Positions 11,886 through 22,199 of a stretch of 64,000 nucleotides of DNA are shown here, one piece after another. Each line of letters starts with the position of its first letter. The stretch's first letter is position 1. A program made the translations under genes and the position numbers. Below the pieces are notes generated by a model that did not search any database, was not told where the DNA came from, and saw only the letters and a list, made by a program, of their open reading frames with translations. The stretch is from Straminergon stramineum (taxonomy: Eukaryota; Streptophyta; Bryopsida; Hypnales; Calliergonaceae). Location of the stretch: the NCBI GenBank assembly GCA_963920665.1, contig OY987265.1, forward strand, positions 40,739,001 through 40,803,000, written 5' to 3'.

Positions 11886-13481
11886 GCGACGACGTGCTTC
11901 TCTGCAAGCTAATCACTGCCCAATGACAATGATGCCGCTGCAGCTGGTGTCGAGTACTCACAATTGTAAATATCGCGACTCTGCTTCTTCAATGGCCTCT
12001 CGATTTGCAGAGCGCTCGGCTATGGCCGAATGTGCAGCTCGAAGACCTTGGAAGCTTGCTTTCGCCGGGTAAGGGACACATCGGCAAGGGATCGTCGAAA
12101 TGGCAGGAGTGCCTATTTGGAGCCACGACTCGACTGCGTGAACGCAGCCCTGGTGTCTGGGTTTTCGGATGAGCTGCGCGGATGTTAATGTTACTTGCAC
12201 GCCATGGCTGCATTGCTGCCGTAGAGTTTGAAGGAAACCAATTTCGAGATACTTCACTTAGAAGCCGAGAGACCTGAGGAAGGATTAGTTTGCACAGTAG
12301 AAAGACAGCAATCCAATGATAGAGCCTGGAGGCATCTGGAGGAGGCCTCTGGATGCGCAAATGTTCCCGATCTGCACTGTGTGCGGTCCAAGTTTTTGCC
12401 ACCTTGCAACAGTGATTGAATGAGAATTTGATTTCTCTCTTGACTACATTTTCCTCTTGTCTACCCTGAATTTCTTGCATTCGCAGTGGAATCCTGACAG
12501 TGAATGGGTGTGCTTGCATCAATTTGATTGCTTGCCACTCAATGTTAAGCTGGAAGTGTCATTTTCCATTGCTTGGTGCGTTCTGTTTCTGGCGTGTTGG
12601 GGCTCGAATATGAATTGTGCTTTCACGAATTATCAACAGCTTTTGTAAAATCGCCTCTGTATTGCCGTCTGACATTTTGTCCCTTCAGAATGTCAAAACC
12701 CAAGTAGATAGGACGGTTTTGTACCCATTGCTACACTACTTGAATGAGAGTCCCGTTTTACACCAGTACTTATGAGACTTTGCTTCCCGAATTCAGGGGC
12801 ATTCATAGATCGTTGGGGATGAATCCTGACTGATAAGCATTGTGCTATGTCTCGATCTACTTGCTGACAGTCTCTGTTTGAAGTGCTGTTTCCTTCGCTT
12901 CCCACTGTTCTGTAGGGACGAAATGGCGGTGATTAGGCCCAGGAATACAGTTTTTTCACTCACGAATATGTTCGAATGTGTGAATCTACCCCTCATCACA
13001 GGTGATGCGCACACCATTGCACAACATCAAGAGCATATTTTGATTTGTTTTGTTTTGTGAAGGTAGACATTGTAGATTACAAGGCATTCTTTGTCGTTCT
13101 GCTATACAGATGAGATGATATGGTCAATCGCAGCAGTTGCACAGCTTTCTGTCCGAGGAAGAACTGGTGAATTGAGAGCAGGTCTTTGTTCGGGCTTGTC
13201 ACTTCCTGAACAGTAAGTGTCCTGAACCGTGAGTGCAGGATGTTTCTGCTCTTTGTTAGGGTTACAGATTTACCCAAACTGGATCACATTTGGCATTCTA
13301 CCCTCTCTCTCAAAGAAGAGATAAAACGTTCAAAATGGCCAGATTTTCTCTGCCAGTTCACATTCGACAGTTTGATCATTGAAGCTTAATAGTACAGAAA
13401 CATTCTTAGTTTTGAAGTCCGGCTTCTTTTCAAACATTAAGGTAGAAGCACCATAACCTGCCACTTTCACTGTCCCTTCTA

Positions 13482-13669
13482 CACTGAATAGGGGTATTAA
13501 GGGGACCAAAAAATTAAAGGGATTGATTGTGGAAAATTATAGATGTTTGAAACAGGATGTACATCTACCAAACACTTCAATGACTACTCATGTTCAATGA
13601 AGGTAGATATTTATATAGTGTGAAATGCCAATTAATTAGTATGGGTCCCCTTAATCCCCCTATTCACTG
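13482..13669. mobile_element. Tc1/mariner-type MITE, copy 1 (188 bp)
   Basis: The terminal inverted repeats begin CACTGAATAGGGGTATTAAG and end with its complement (GGTCCCCTTAATCCCCCTATTCA...). TA dinucleotides at 13480-13481 and 13670-13671 fit a TA target duplication. There is no coding capacity. A second copy in opposite orientation follows directly. Confidence 0.8.
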
Positions 13670-13671
13670 TA

Positions 13672-13858
13672 CACTGAATAGGGGTATTAAAGGGACCCAT
13701 ACTAATTAATCGACATTGCACATTATATAAATATCTACCTTCATTGAACATGAGTAGTCATTGAAGTGTTTGGTAGATGTACATCCTGTTTCAAACATCT
13801 ATAATTTTCCACAATCAATCCCTTTAATTTTTTGGTCCCCTTAAACCCCTATTCAATG
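13672..13858. mobile_element. Tc1/mariner-type MITE, copy 2 (187 bp), inverted
   Basis: This is an inverted copy of 13482-13669 with the same terminal repeats, flanked by TA at 13670-13671 (shared with copy 1) and 13859-13860. Together the two form a nearly perfect ~375-bp foldback. The arrangement TA-element-TA-element-TA suggests that one element used the flanking TA of the other as its target. Confidence 0.8.
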
Positions 13859-13860
13859 TA

Positions 13861-14899
13861 GTTGTGTGGTCCAAGTGATGAATTTTGTTTTTGCTAAGAA
13901 TGTTAGCCTACTCAAAGTGAAAACCAACATAAATTGCTTTTGTAACTTTTCAATACTCCCACAACATTTGATGAATTTTCAAAGTTTGAAAGCATAGGGG
14001 CCCTATTTATGCTTCCTAAGCTCCCTTGAGACCAACACCTTTGAAGCACAAAATGCTCAATTCCCATTGGTTGCTCTAGAATCCACCTTGTGTTGTTTAT
14101 GGTGAAGATAGGTGGCCATTCAAGGCCATAATCTAGATGGTAGAATTAGAAAGGTGGTATTGTTTTGAGCTTCTACCTTGTCCTCGAAAAGATGGATTTG
14201 ACTCCACTGAAGGATGTGTCAAGATTACTAGGATTAGAGATGGTGTTTTTGATGAAGACAATGACCCTTCATTAATATTAATACCATTTTTATATAAATC
14301 ACAAATACAAAATTATAAGGATGAACAATTGCACTTTTGTCCTACATATGAAGACTCTTTGTCATCCGTCAGTCAGAAAACGTTTGAGGCATTGTTTATG
14401 GATTAATATTAATACCATTTCGAGAGAAATCACAAACATATAAAAACATCATGACAACTACATAAATTTCATTCTTCAAGTGGTTAGGAATGGCCATATG
14501 ATCCACCATGCATGCAAAGTTACATTTATTGGTCTTCTCAATCTTCAAAGCTCTCATGGACTCAAAAATTTGCTCTCATAGACTCATGAATCTTAGGACG
14601 TTACAACACCTCACAAATTTGGATAATTCTCCAAATAGTGCGAGTTAGTATTACAATGCAAAGCAACCTAATTGAACACAACCCTATACAAACTTATTCT
14701 ATCCTACACTTGGGGTCAAGATAATGAGTAGAGCAAAAATTACTCTACTAATGAAATGTACTGGAACCCCACTAATTGATTTGGAAATGCTGTAAATTTC
14801 ATTTTCAATGAAGATTTTTACAAAGAGCACAAATATCTACTGTACACTATTCAAGGAAGGGACCCTTATAAACATATAAACATAGGTGGCAGAAACTAT
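13861..14899. other. No gene; contains a dispersed repeat fragment
   Basis: The region is AT-rich. A frame at 14137-14406 (89 aa) resembles nothing I know. The segment at about 14316-14405 (reading GAACAATTGCACTTTTGTCC...) reappears in similar form at about 29680-29760, so part of this frame lies in a dispersed repeat and is probably not a gene. Confidence 0.6.
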
Positions 14900-15216
14900 T
14901 CATTATTACATTGTTTCATTATTATTGAAGTGCTGAGAACAGTGCCAGCGAAGTTAGGATATTTGAATTCTGGCACATGATGCATCTGAGGTTGGAAAAG
15001 TATACCGCCAACTGATTCTAACTGTACGGGAGGTGACAGAAAAAACAAACGTGGCTGACGCGCCCCTCCTGCCCCCTTCGCCCCCACCTTCGCATCGCCC
15101 CTCCCAGTGATGGACCACCTTGAACTCCAAGCCATTTGGAGTTCTGGAAGCCCTTCCAGTCAAGCAACTGCCTTGACCAACACCAACCCCCCCACCCACA
15201 TTCACTGCCCCTCATC

Positions 15217-15224
15217 TCTATAAG
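15217..15224 (+). promoter_or_regulatory. Putative TATA box of copy C
   Basis: TCTATAAG lies about 245 bp before the ATG at 15465, in a pyrimidine-rich region that aligns with the upstream region of copy B. Copy B has the weaker CATAAGAA at the same place. Confidence 0.45.
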
Positions 15225-15464
15225 AATGAACAACCCAGCTCACGGGAATCGCAATTGTGTCATTCTCCAACCAATTCTTTACTTCACCACATCTCCTCTC
15301 TCGCAGTTCAAGCGATCTTCTCTCCTTTGAGTTGTTTTGAGATCTTCATTTCGCTCAACCAGCCAGTGTTGCTTGATCATTCTATCTCCGACCAGCGAGC
15401 CCTCTCTTTTTTTGCGGAGTACGTGATTGCAGCTAGCTTGCAGGTGTTGAGGAGAGGCATTGCA

Positions 15465-15662
15465 ATGGCAGCAGGACATCAAGGCAGTGTTGCTGGGAGG
15501 GGGATGGGCCGTGCGCGGAGGGCCGCACCCAGGCGAGGCCAAGTGAAGGCCGCCATCGCTCGCAGCTTGCTGCACTCGCTTTCCTCTGTGGTGCTCGGCG
15601 CCCGTTCCGCCGTGTCTGTCCGGTCGCTTCGGCGCTCGTTTTCGTGGAGCAGCAACAATTGA
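15465..15662 (+). CDS. Small basic protein, copy C (65 aa), function unknown
   Basis: It starts MAAGHQGSVAGRGMGRA, as in copy B, and continues with the core RRGQVKAAIARSL and the tail of copy A ending FSWSSNN. The frame is open upstream to 15255, but the start shared with copy B is preferred. The 3-prime region (15663-16060) is also conserved in sequence among copies, but its frames differ between copies, so I treat it as untranslated. No domain is recognised. Survival of the frame in the most diverged copy is the best evidence that the family encodes protein. Confidence 0.6.
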   Translation: MAAGHQGSVAGRGMGRARRAAPRRGQVKAAIARSLLHSLSSVVLGARSAVSVRSLRRSFSWSSNN

Positions 15663-17430
15663 GTGACGACGTGCTTCTCTGAATTTTCGTCGCTGCCGAA
15701 TGACAATGATGCCGCTGTGAGTACTCGCAATTGTAAATTTCGCGACTCTGCTTCTTCAATGGCCTCCCGATTTGCAGAGTGCTCGGCTATGGCCGAATGT
15801 GCAGCTCGAAGACCTTGGAAGCTGCTTTCGCCGAGCCGGGAAAGCACTGCTTCGGCAGGGGACCGTCGAGATGTGCAAAAGTTCCTGTTTGGAGTCTCCA
15901 CTCGACTGCGTGAACGCAGCCCTGGTGTCTGGGTTCTCGGATGAGCTGCGCGAATGTCAATGTTACTTGCACGCCATGGCTGCATTGCTGGTATACAGTA
16001 AAGGAATCCCATTTCGGGACACTTCTCTAAGAAGCAGAGACCTGAGGAAGAATTAGTTTGCGTAGTAGAAAGACAGCAATCCAATGATAGAGCCTGGAGG
16101 CATCTGGAGGAGGCCTCTGGATGCGCAAATGTTCCCGATCTGCACTGGGTGCGGTCAAAGATTTTGCCACCTTGCAACAGTGATTGAATGAGAATTTGAT
16201 TTCTCTCTTGACTACATTTTCCTCTTGTCTACCCTGAATTTCTTGCATTCGCAGTGGAATCCTGACAGTGAATGGGTGTGCTTGCGTCAATTTGCTTGCT
16301 TGCCACTCAATGTTAAGCTGGAAGTGTCATTTTCCATTGCTTGGTGCATTATGTTTCGGTGTGTTTGGGCTCGAATGTGTATGGTATATGCACCAATTAT
16401 CAACAGAGTTTGTACTACGGTCAATATCTACTACGTTGTTTGAGATATTGGCCCCTCGTACTGTGAACCACCAGTAGACAGGACAGTTTTGCAAACAGTA
16501 TCGATAATGGATCATGCTCATACCTTAGCAGTTTCTAAATTGCTCTCATTGTATCACCACTTGAATTTTACGCTATGTTATCTTGTACGACATTTCTACC
16601 CTAGTTCAGGAGCATTCTTAGATCCTTAGGGCTGAATCTTGATTGATAAGCATCTCGATCTGCTTGCTGACAATTCTTGCTGAAAACGCTGGTTCCTTTT
16701 GTTGCCGAATGTTCTATTACGAAAAAAAATCGGGATCGGGAGTGATTGGAGGCACACGACATTTTCCACTGCATGTGTTCGATTTTGTCAAACCACCATT
16801 TATCACAGGTGATGAGCGCACCACTGCACAACATTAATGATGTTTTTTCTTTTTCTTTTATTGTGGAGACGATGTAGATTTTCAATTTTTACAGAGCATT
16901 CTTTGTCACAGCTATGCAGATGGGATGATTTGATCAACTGCTGGTGTTGCACTGCTGTCTCTGAGAGTAGGTCGCTTGTCAATTCCTGGTGCGTTTCCTG
17001 AAACTTGAGTCAGGGATGCCACTGCTCTTTCTCATGGATACAAATTCACTTCAACTGGATCACATTTGGCATTGTACCTTCTGAAGGAGTGGATAAAGTG
17101 TTTAATACTGCTACATCTTCTCTACTGGTTCATGTTCGGCAGTCTGAATCTTTTTGCAAAATCTGGCTTTTGAAGGCTGGCTTCATTCCAAATAATATCC
17201 TCGTAAAGGTAGACCTGACTGCACAGAAGGATGTGTGATGAGAATGATCATGATTATAATGTAGAGACGGTGATTTTTGGCGAGGGCGGTGACCTTCATG
17301 TACCCCCACATGCGTTCCTACAAGGATTTCACAATCCTTCTGTAAAAATGCTCACTTCATCTTCCAGTATTGTCAGGCAGCCGGGTGCTCAGCACAGAGC
17401 GATCTTTACTTTCGTCTTTTACTAAAGCAC

Positions 17431-19190
17431 GCCGTGAGTTGGGTAATCACTGGTATACCCGATTTTTGGATCGCCCTCTCGGGGCCTAAGGTGGACCTGC
17501 CCAATTCAGTCTGCATCCTAATTCCATCACTCTATAATTGGCCCCAATTCCGTCCGTTTAAGCATCTAAATCTGTCCAGAAATTAGTCAAATCTACTCCA
17601 GATTCTGACAAAATCAGAGAATTAATGTCATTTACGGTATCGTGTCACTCCTTTATTGGTCAGTTTCCAAATGCTAATAGATACATGAAATGGCGGTTTT
17701 AAGTTGTTTCTAGGACATTTATGACTCTAGTCTACAGACGGTTTTGTCATTTCAGGGCAGACCACTTCAGAAATTCATAGAAATTACAATTTTGATCAGA
17801 AAATTATAATTCCACTTGGGTTCGACTCATGAAACAAGCACACATCTATGAAAAATATTTGACCTTCTTGGAAATGGCCCCAACATAATCAGATTGCAAA
17901 TCAGGGTGGTAATAGGCCTGTCTACCTTATCAGTTAATTACCCAAGCAGACCTCTAGCCATCTCGGTTTGAGAACAGAAAGCATGTAGACCTATGTATAA
18001 TAATGCATTCAAGTATTCAATTAACTAATGCCACTAGACTGACTCAACTATTGTTAGTTCTAATAAGAGAATGCCACTGCAAGTTAGTGTCTGTTTTGAA
18101 CTCCATCCGAATAAATTAAGAATTTTCAATGTGCTGAAGGTACGCCTATCCGAAATTAGCTTTATACGCCCAAATTGTGTAAATATGAGGCAAGAAACTA
18201 AAATGGTCAATTCGAGATATGGGCCACAATTAGGTGAATTTACCTCACAAACTTGAGGAGCATCATTTTGTATCTTGATCAAGCAGAGCACTCAAAAACT
18301 ATATATGCATCAAAAAGCACCCTCCAACCTATATCTACATCAAAAATAAAATATAAAAACCAATGAAATTAATTCATTTGCATGGGAAAAAGAAAAAGAA
18401 AACAAGCTCTGTTCCCGCAGCACTGGTCCTACTCACTCTTCTTTATTACGGAGTAGTTGAGTACCTGACACCATATTGCCCACCAGTGTGCTTGCTCGGT
18501 GAAACATAATTCTTCTTACAATCGCCGTCTTAATACAGAAGTCACGACTTCTGTTGGAGGAAGCAGTCGTGAACTCTTGCATGCTCACGCTTGGAGAGAC
18601 GATCGGAATCTGCTGCACTTGTCATATGAAGCAATGCCCATGGCCCGGTTATACCACTAAGCGCCAATTTCCATTGCAACTGGTCTGAAGGGTCCAATAG
18701 CTGATGTCCAGCATCCAGCATGCATGGTAGATTTTGGACATCACATGCTCAACCCTCTAGTCCAGGTCTAATGGAATCAAGCTCTAACAGCGGACGCTGA
18801 CGAGACCCCGATAGGGATGTTAAAGCCGGCCTAAAAACTAAGGCAATTCCACGACCGCATTCCCAAACTCTAGGAAAAGGCTACTTTAGCACTTTGAGAA
18901 AAGAAGAAGAATCACACTGTAGCCGAATTTGTCACAAACCTACAAATTGTAGACCAGGATTCACTCGATATGTTGCCCCTACACTCGCCCCTCTCAAATC
19001 TGACCCTCCGTAAAATTAATGAATGGGACAAACACTACCATTGACTTGTCACACAGTCAAACTATAAATCACTGTCCATATGACTGCCAGACAAGCAGTC
19101 CGATAAAAGAGGTTAGAATGTAATCCAAACTTTACTTAATAATAAACCTACAATCGTTTGGCATACTCTACGGACATTTTGGTTACAAAA
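17431..19190. other. No gene seen
   Basis: About 1.7 kb has only short frames without family resemblance. I find no tRNA, terminal repeat or tandem repeat in it. Confidence 0.6.
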
Positions 19191-19428
19191 TAAATTGAGG
19201 CACATTCCACTAACCCAACGGTGTTGCAGTGAAATTGAAAGCTGTCAACGGCTAATCATAGGAAAAGTTAGCTATCTGTCTCGTGCATATGCAAACCAAC
19301 TCAAAAGCTATCTGCACAGTGCACCGGTACCGGTAATCAAAACTAGTACTCATCGAGAATGTATCCACATCGTATCTACACACCAAGCCATAGCAGAAAC
19401 ACGGGATCGACACTGTAAACACTGGGCT

Positions 19429-21015
19429 TCACGGAATCAGATTGTTAGCCTTCATCTTGTCCAGAACCTCCGTGAAGCACTGCTCCGTGTTGCGCCAGCC
19501 CATAAACCCAAGCGCCTTGCTCTTGTTCATACTGGCCACGTTCTCCGCTTCCTGGCGCAGAATCAAATCCGCAAACCACCAGTGGCCAATCTCGGCCAGC
19601 TTCACGGGCTCCAGCTTGTACTCCTTCACCACCTGATCCCACACATCTTCCTTCCCTTTCATCACCTCCACCAATGGCGCTCCAAGATCACGATACTCCG
19701 GCACCTCTATGCCAAATCTGTCCGCCACGAGGGTGTCGTCAGGGTAGTTTCTTATCGTTTCCGGTTAGTGTGTGCCAAGGAAAACCAAAACGAAAAACGA
19801 AAGAAGAAAGTAGAATCAAACCTTTCTCCCAAGAGCTTCCAAAGCGTCCTCCACTTGAACACATCCCCGTTGTTGCTGTTCAGCGCTTGGTTCTTGGCCG
19901 CCGGATCCACGCACGCCCAAATCTCTTGCTCGGCGATGAGCTCCGCGTCGGACGCGTCGAACAAACGTTCGTATGTGAATTCGTTACCGGGAAACATGAA
20001 CGGCTTCCCCTCCTGTCGACAAAGGAGCGCATACACCGCCACCGTCCCGACGATGTTCATCAAATTACCGGCCGCGAATCCGAAGATGATCGTGGGCCGG
20101 TGAATGGAATACGTCAATCGCCCATTCGATTTCTTAGCCGCTTCGAACACTATGTCCTCTTGGTGGTAGTAGAATTGATCGTAAGGAAGCCGCGGCACGT
20201 CTTCCTCAAACGGCGCCTCGTAGGGCTTGATCTTCCCCGCGAGCTCGAACGGGCCCGTGTACTGCTTCCCGCCCGTCTGCAGCACAATGTGCTGAAAATT
20301 CTCGTTCGGCAGCAGCGCATCGACGGGGTTTTGCAGCAGTCGGGAGTTCAATTCGATGTTCTCCTTCTCCGTTTTCCCTTGCACCCACGTCGTAAAGAAC
20401 ACGTGGGTCACGTCCTTCAAGGCGCCGAGCTTGGCTAAAGTGACCTCCCTGTCGAGGAGATCCACTTGCAAATACTCCACCGAGGAAGGGAGCCAAGTCG
20501 GTCGGGGACGACGCCCCACGCCGTACACTTTCCAAGGACCGCCGGGCGCCGAAGGCTTGGACAGAAGCTCCGCGAGGTAGTTGCCCACGATGCCCGTCAC
20601 GCCGAGAATGAGCGCAACCTTATTCACCGTCGAGTAGCCATGCGGTTCCCCGTGATGAGCACCATGATAAGCTTTACCCTGCGATCAAATTCTCCACAAG
20701 AATCAATAAAACCAACCAATCTTTACCATAGTCGCTGCGAAGTGATCCCTGAAAGAGAATCCGGATGCACTCTTGAGCACCCAAGCACCAATAGAGAATC
20801 TCCGGAAATTCCGTGCATCCCACATCCCACATATTCCAGGCCAGTGTGGAATCCATGCATCTCATTCCACGAACTCCGAAACCCTACTAATGTAGAGCAA
20901 ATTTCCAACAGTCAAAACGGGATACATTGAAGAGATGACGGAACCAACTGAGAACGAGCGAGCTTACCCATGAGCGAGGATCCAATCGCCCAGTCATCCA
21001 CGGATAGGGACCCAT
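19429..21015 (-). CDS. PRISE-family (progesterone 5-beta-reductase/iridoid synthase/VEP1-like) NADPH-dependent enone reductase
   Basis: The family reduces activated C=C bonds of enones with NADPH; plant members include progesterone 5-beta-reductases, iridoid synthases and VEP1. My model has three exons: 21015-20968, 20678-19822 and 19717-19429, with GT-AG introns, phases that match, and 397 aa, close to the usual length near 390. Exon 1 (MGPYPWMTGRLDPRSW) joins in frame to exon 2; a GTG-started frame at 20627 is internal. The second junction gives the family-typical ERFGIE sequence. Visible motifs are GVTGIVG (about 42-48, NADPH binding), VGRRPRPTW, VFFTTWVQ, QTGGKQYTGPF with Lys about 154, DQFYYHQED with Tyr about 186 (the catalytic Lys/Tyr pair), SIHRPTIIFGF, IWACVDPAAKNQALN and a C-terminal GHWWFADLIL...NLIP. 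Codon use is GC-richer than the surroundings. The substrate cannot be told from sequence. It appears intact. Confidence 0.9.
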
Positions 21016-21862
21016 CGTCTTCACTCAGGCAACACTCGCAACCACCCCGTACTCACAATCTAAAATCACCCCTCCCTCGCAATCCAATACTCTCTCTGAA
21101 TCCTCACTACGGTTTTGGGCTGGAAACCTGGAATTGATGGCACAATCTGTTCGAAATTTATCACATAACCAGAGCTTGCCTGCGCGTACTGTTTCTACTC
21201 CGAACTTGAGCGAAGAAGAGCTGGAACTCGCGACTGTTCTGACACTCCCGGGCCCCAAACCAGTAAACATTCCAACAGAAAATGCGGCATGGCTGCTCAA
21301 AGATATCACCCGGCATGTCCAGACGAGTGACGCAACGTCCCCAAGTAGGGCTTGCCAAGTTAGTCACAAGTGTACCGTACTAAAGATACTCCGTGCAAGC
21401 CTTGTGGTTGATAGGCCCAGACTTAACGTAGTTACGCTGTGAGCCTGCGACGTGGAGGTCTTCATGTGAGTCCTGGTATCCGCATGCCGACGTGGAATTG
21501 AAAGTACTGTAGTTGTGTTGAAAAAGGCCTTTACACCTAAGATAAGGTGGAAGCACCCAAAACCGTCAATATAAGCAATTCAGCATAGGAGGACACTAAA
21601 TCCTGCAAACGAAGGGGGTCCGTAGGGGACAGATTTACCATGGGGAAAACGCAGGAATTTTTTATTTTTTGCACATTATTTTTTTCGCAAATTCCGAATT
21701 CATATTTGCAATTAGAGACCCCAAATTAGCTTTTAATGGTCTAGAACATACCCTAGGCACGGCTCCAAATAGGGGGCAGGTTTTACTTTTACCCCTGAAT
21801 AAAACACAAAATGCCCCAGCAGGGCCCACTTTATTTGCAAGATTTAGTGTCCTGCTTCAACA
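21016..21862. other. Upstream region of the reductase and intergenic DNA, no gene seen
   Basis: It contains the presumed minus-strand promoter of the reductase gene, but no convincing TATA box is visible. A 102-aa plus-strand frame (21134-21442) resembles no family. Confidence 0.5.
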
Positions 21863-22191
21863 TAAGGTAGGAGGTCCATAAAGCGCCCATCAAAGAGCTG
21901 AAACTGAATTTTGGGGAGGTTAAATTGATTGAAATATTTTTCATTAAATTTTCCTTGAAAGACAAGTGGAATTGCATGTAACCCAAGTCGTTTCATAATT
22001 TTTGGAGCTTTGTAGAATTAGTTATGAAATTTTGAAGTTGAAATGGCATAGGGCTCTAAAATCACCCACCTCCTCAAATGTACACTGTTGGTACATCCCT
22101 ATAAAGATGAAAAAAATCCATTTACAAACTATGTACATTTGAGGAGGTGGGCAATTTTAGAGCCTATGCGGATTTCAAGCCTCCTACCTTA
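21863..22191. repeat. Nested foldback repeat with a long hairpin
   Basis: The outer inverted ends are TAAGGTAGGAGG (21863-21874) and CCTCCTACCTTA (22180-22191). Inside, 22046-22083 and 22132-22169 are inverted copies about 37 nt long with two substitutions and one indel, separated by about 50 bp. There is no coding capacity. It could be a MITE or a young pri-miRNA-like hairpin. Confidence 0.65.
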
Positions 22192-22199
22192 AAGTAAAC

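Larger units (their letters stand above)
7257..13335 (-). repeat. Right arm of the large inverted repeat
   Basis: This is the reverse-complement partner of 1-4113. The part from 7257 to about 8636 looks identical to 2740-4113. Then about 2.0 kb (8640-10677) has no partner in the left arm. From about 10680 to 13335 the match resumes with visible divergence and ends beyond the partner of base 1. The arm holds copies B2 (minus) and A2 (plus) of the small basic protein. Confidence 0.85.
14900..17200 (+). repeat. Third, diverged copy of the small-gene module
   Basis: The segment from about 14950 to 15660 resembles 2800-3424 (upstream region and gene B). From 15660 to about 17080 it resembles 11886-13320 (downstream of gene A2), including the shared stretch near TGGATCACATTTGGCATT. 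Divergence is much higher than between the palindrome arms, so this copy is older. It mixes a B-like front with an A-like back, showing that A and B derive from one ancestral module. Confidence 0.7.

Noticed and set aside
14137..14406. 89-aa frame as a gene
   Set aside because: Part of it is shared with a dispersed repeat at about 29.7 kb and it has no family resemblance.
15663..16060. Second protein downstream of the small basic gene
   Set aside because: The DNA is conserved, but the frame breaks differently in copies A and C, so it is more likely 3-prime untranslated or intronic sequence.
15479..16177. 232-codon minus-strand frame (and 177 codons at 11989-12522)
   Set aside because: They overlap the small-protein gene and its conserved 3-prime region on the opposite strand; the frames are not kept equally among module copies.
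19195..20438. Long plus-strand frames (302 and 254 codons)
   Set aside because: They lie antisense to the GC-rich PRISE reductase exons, which have clear family motifs on the minus strand.
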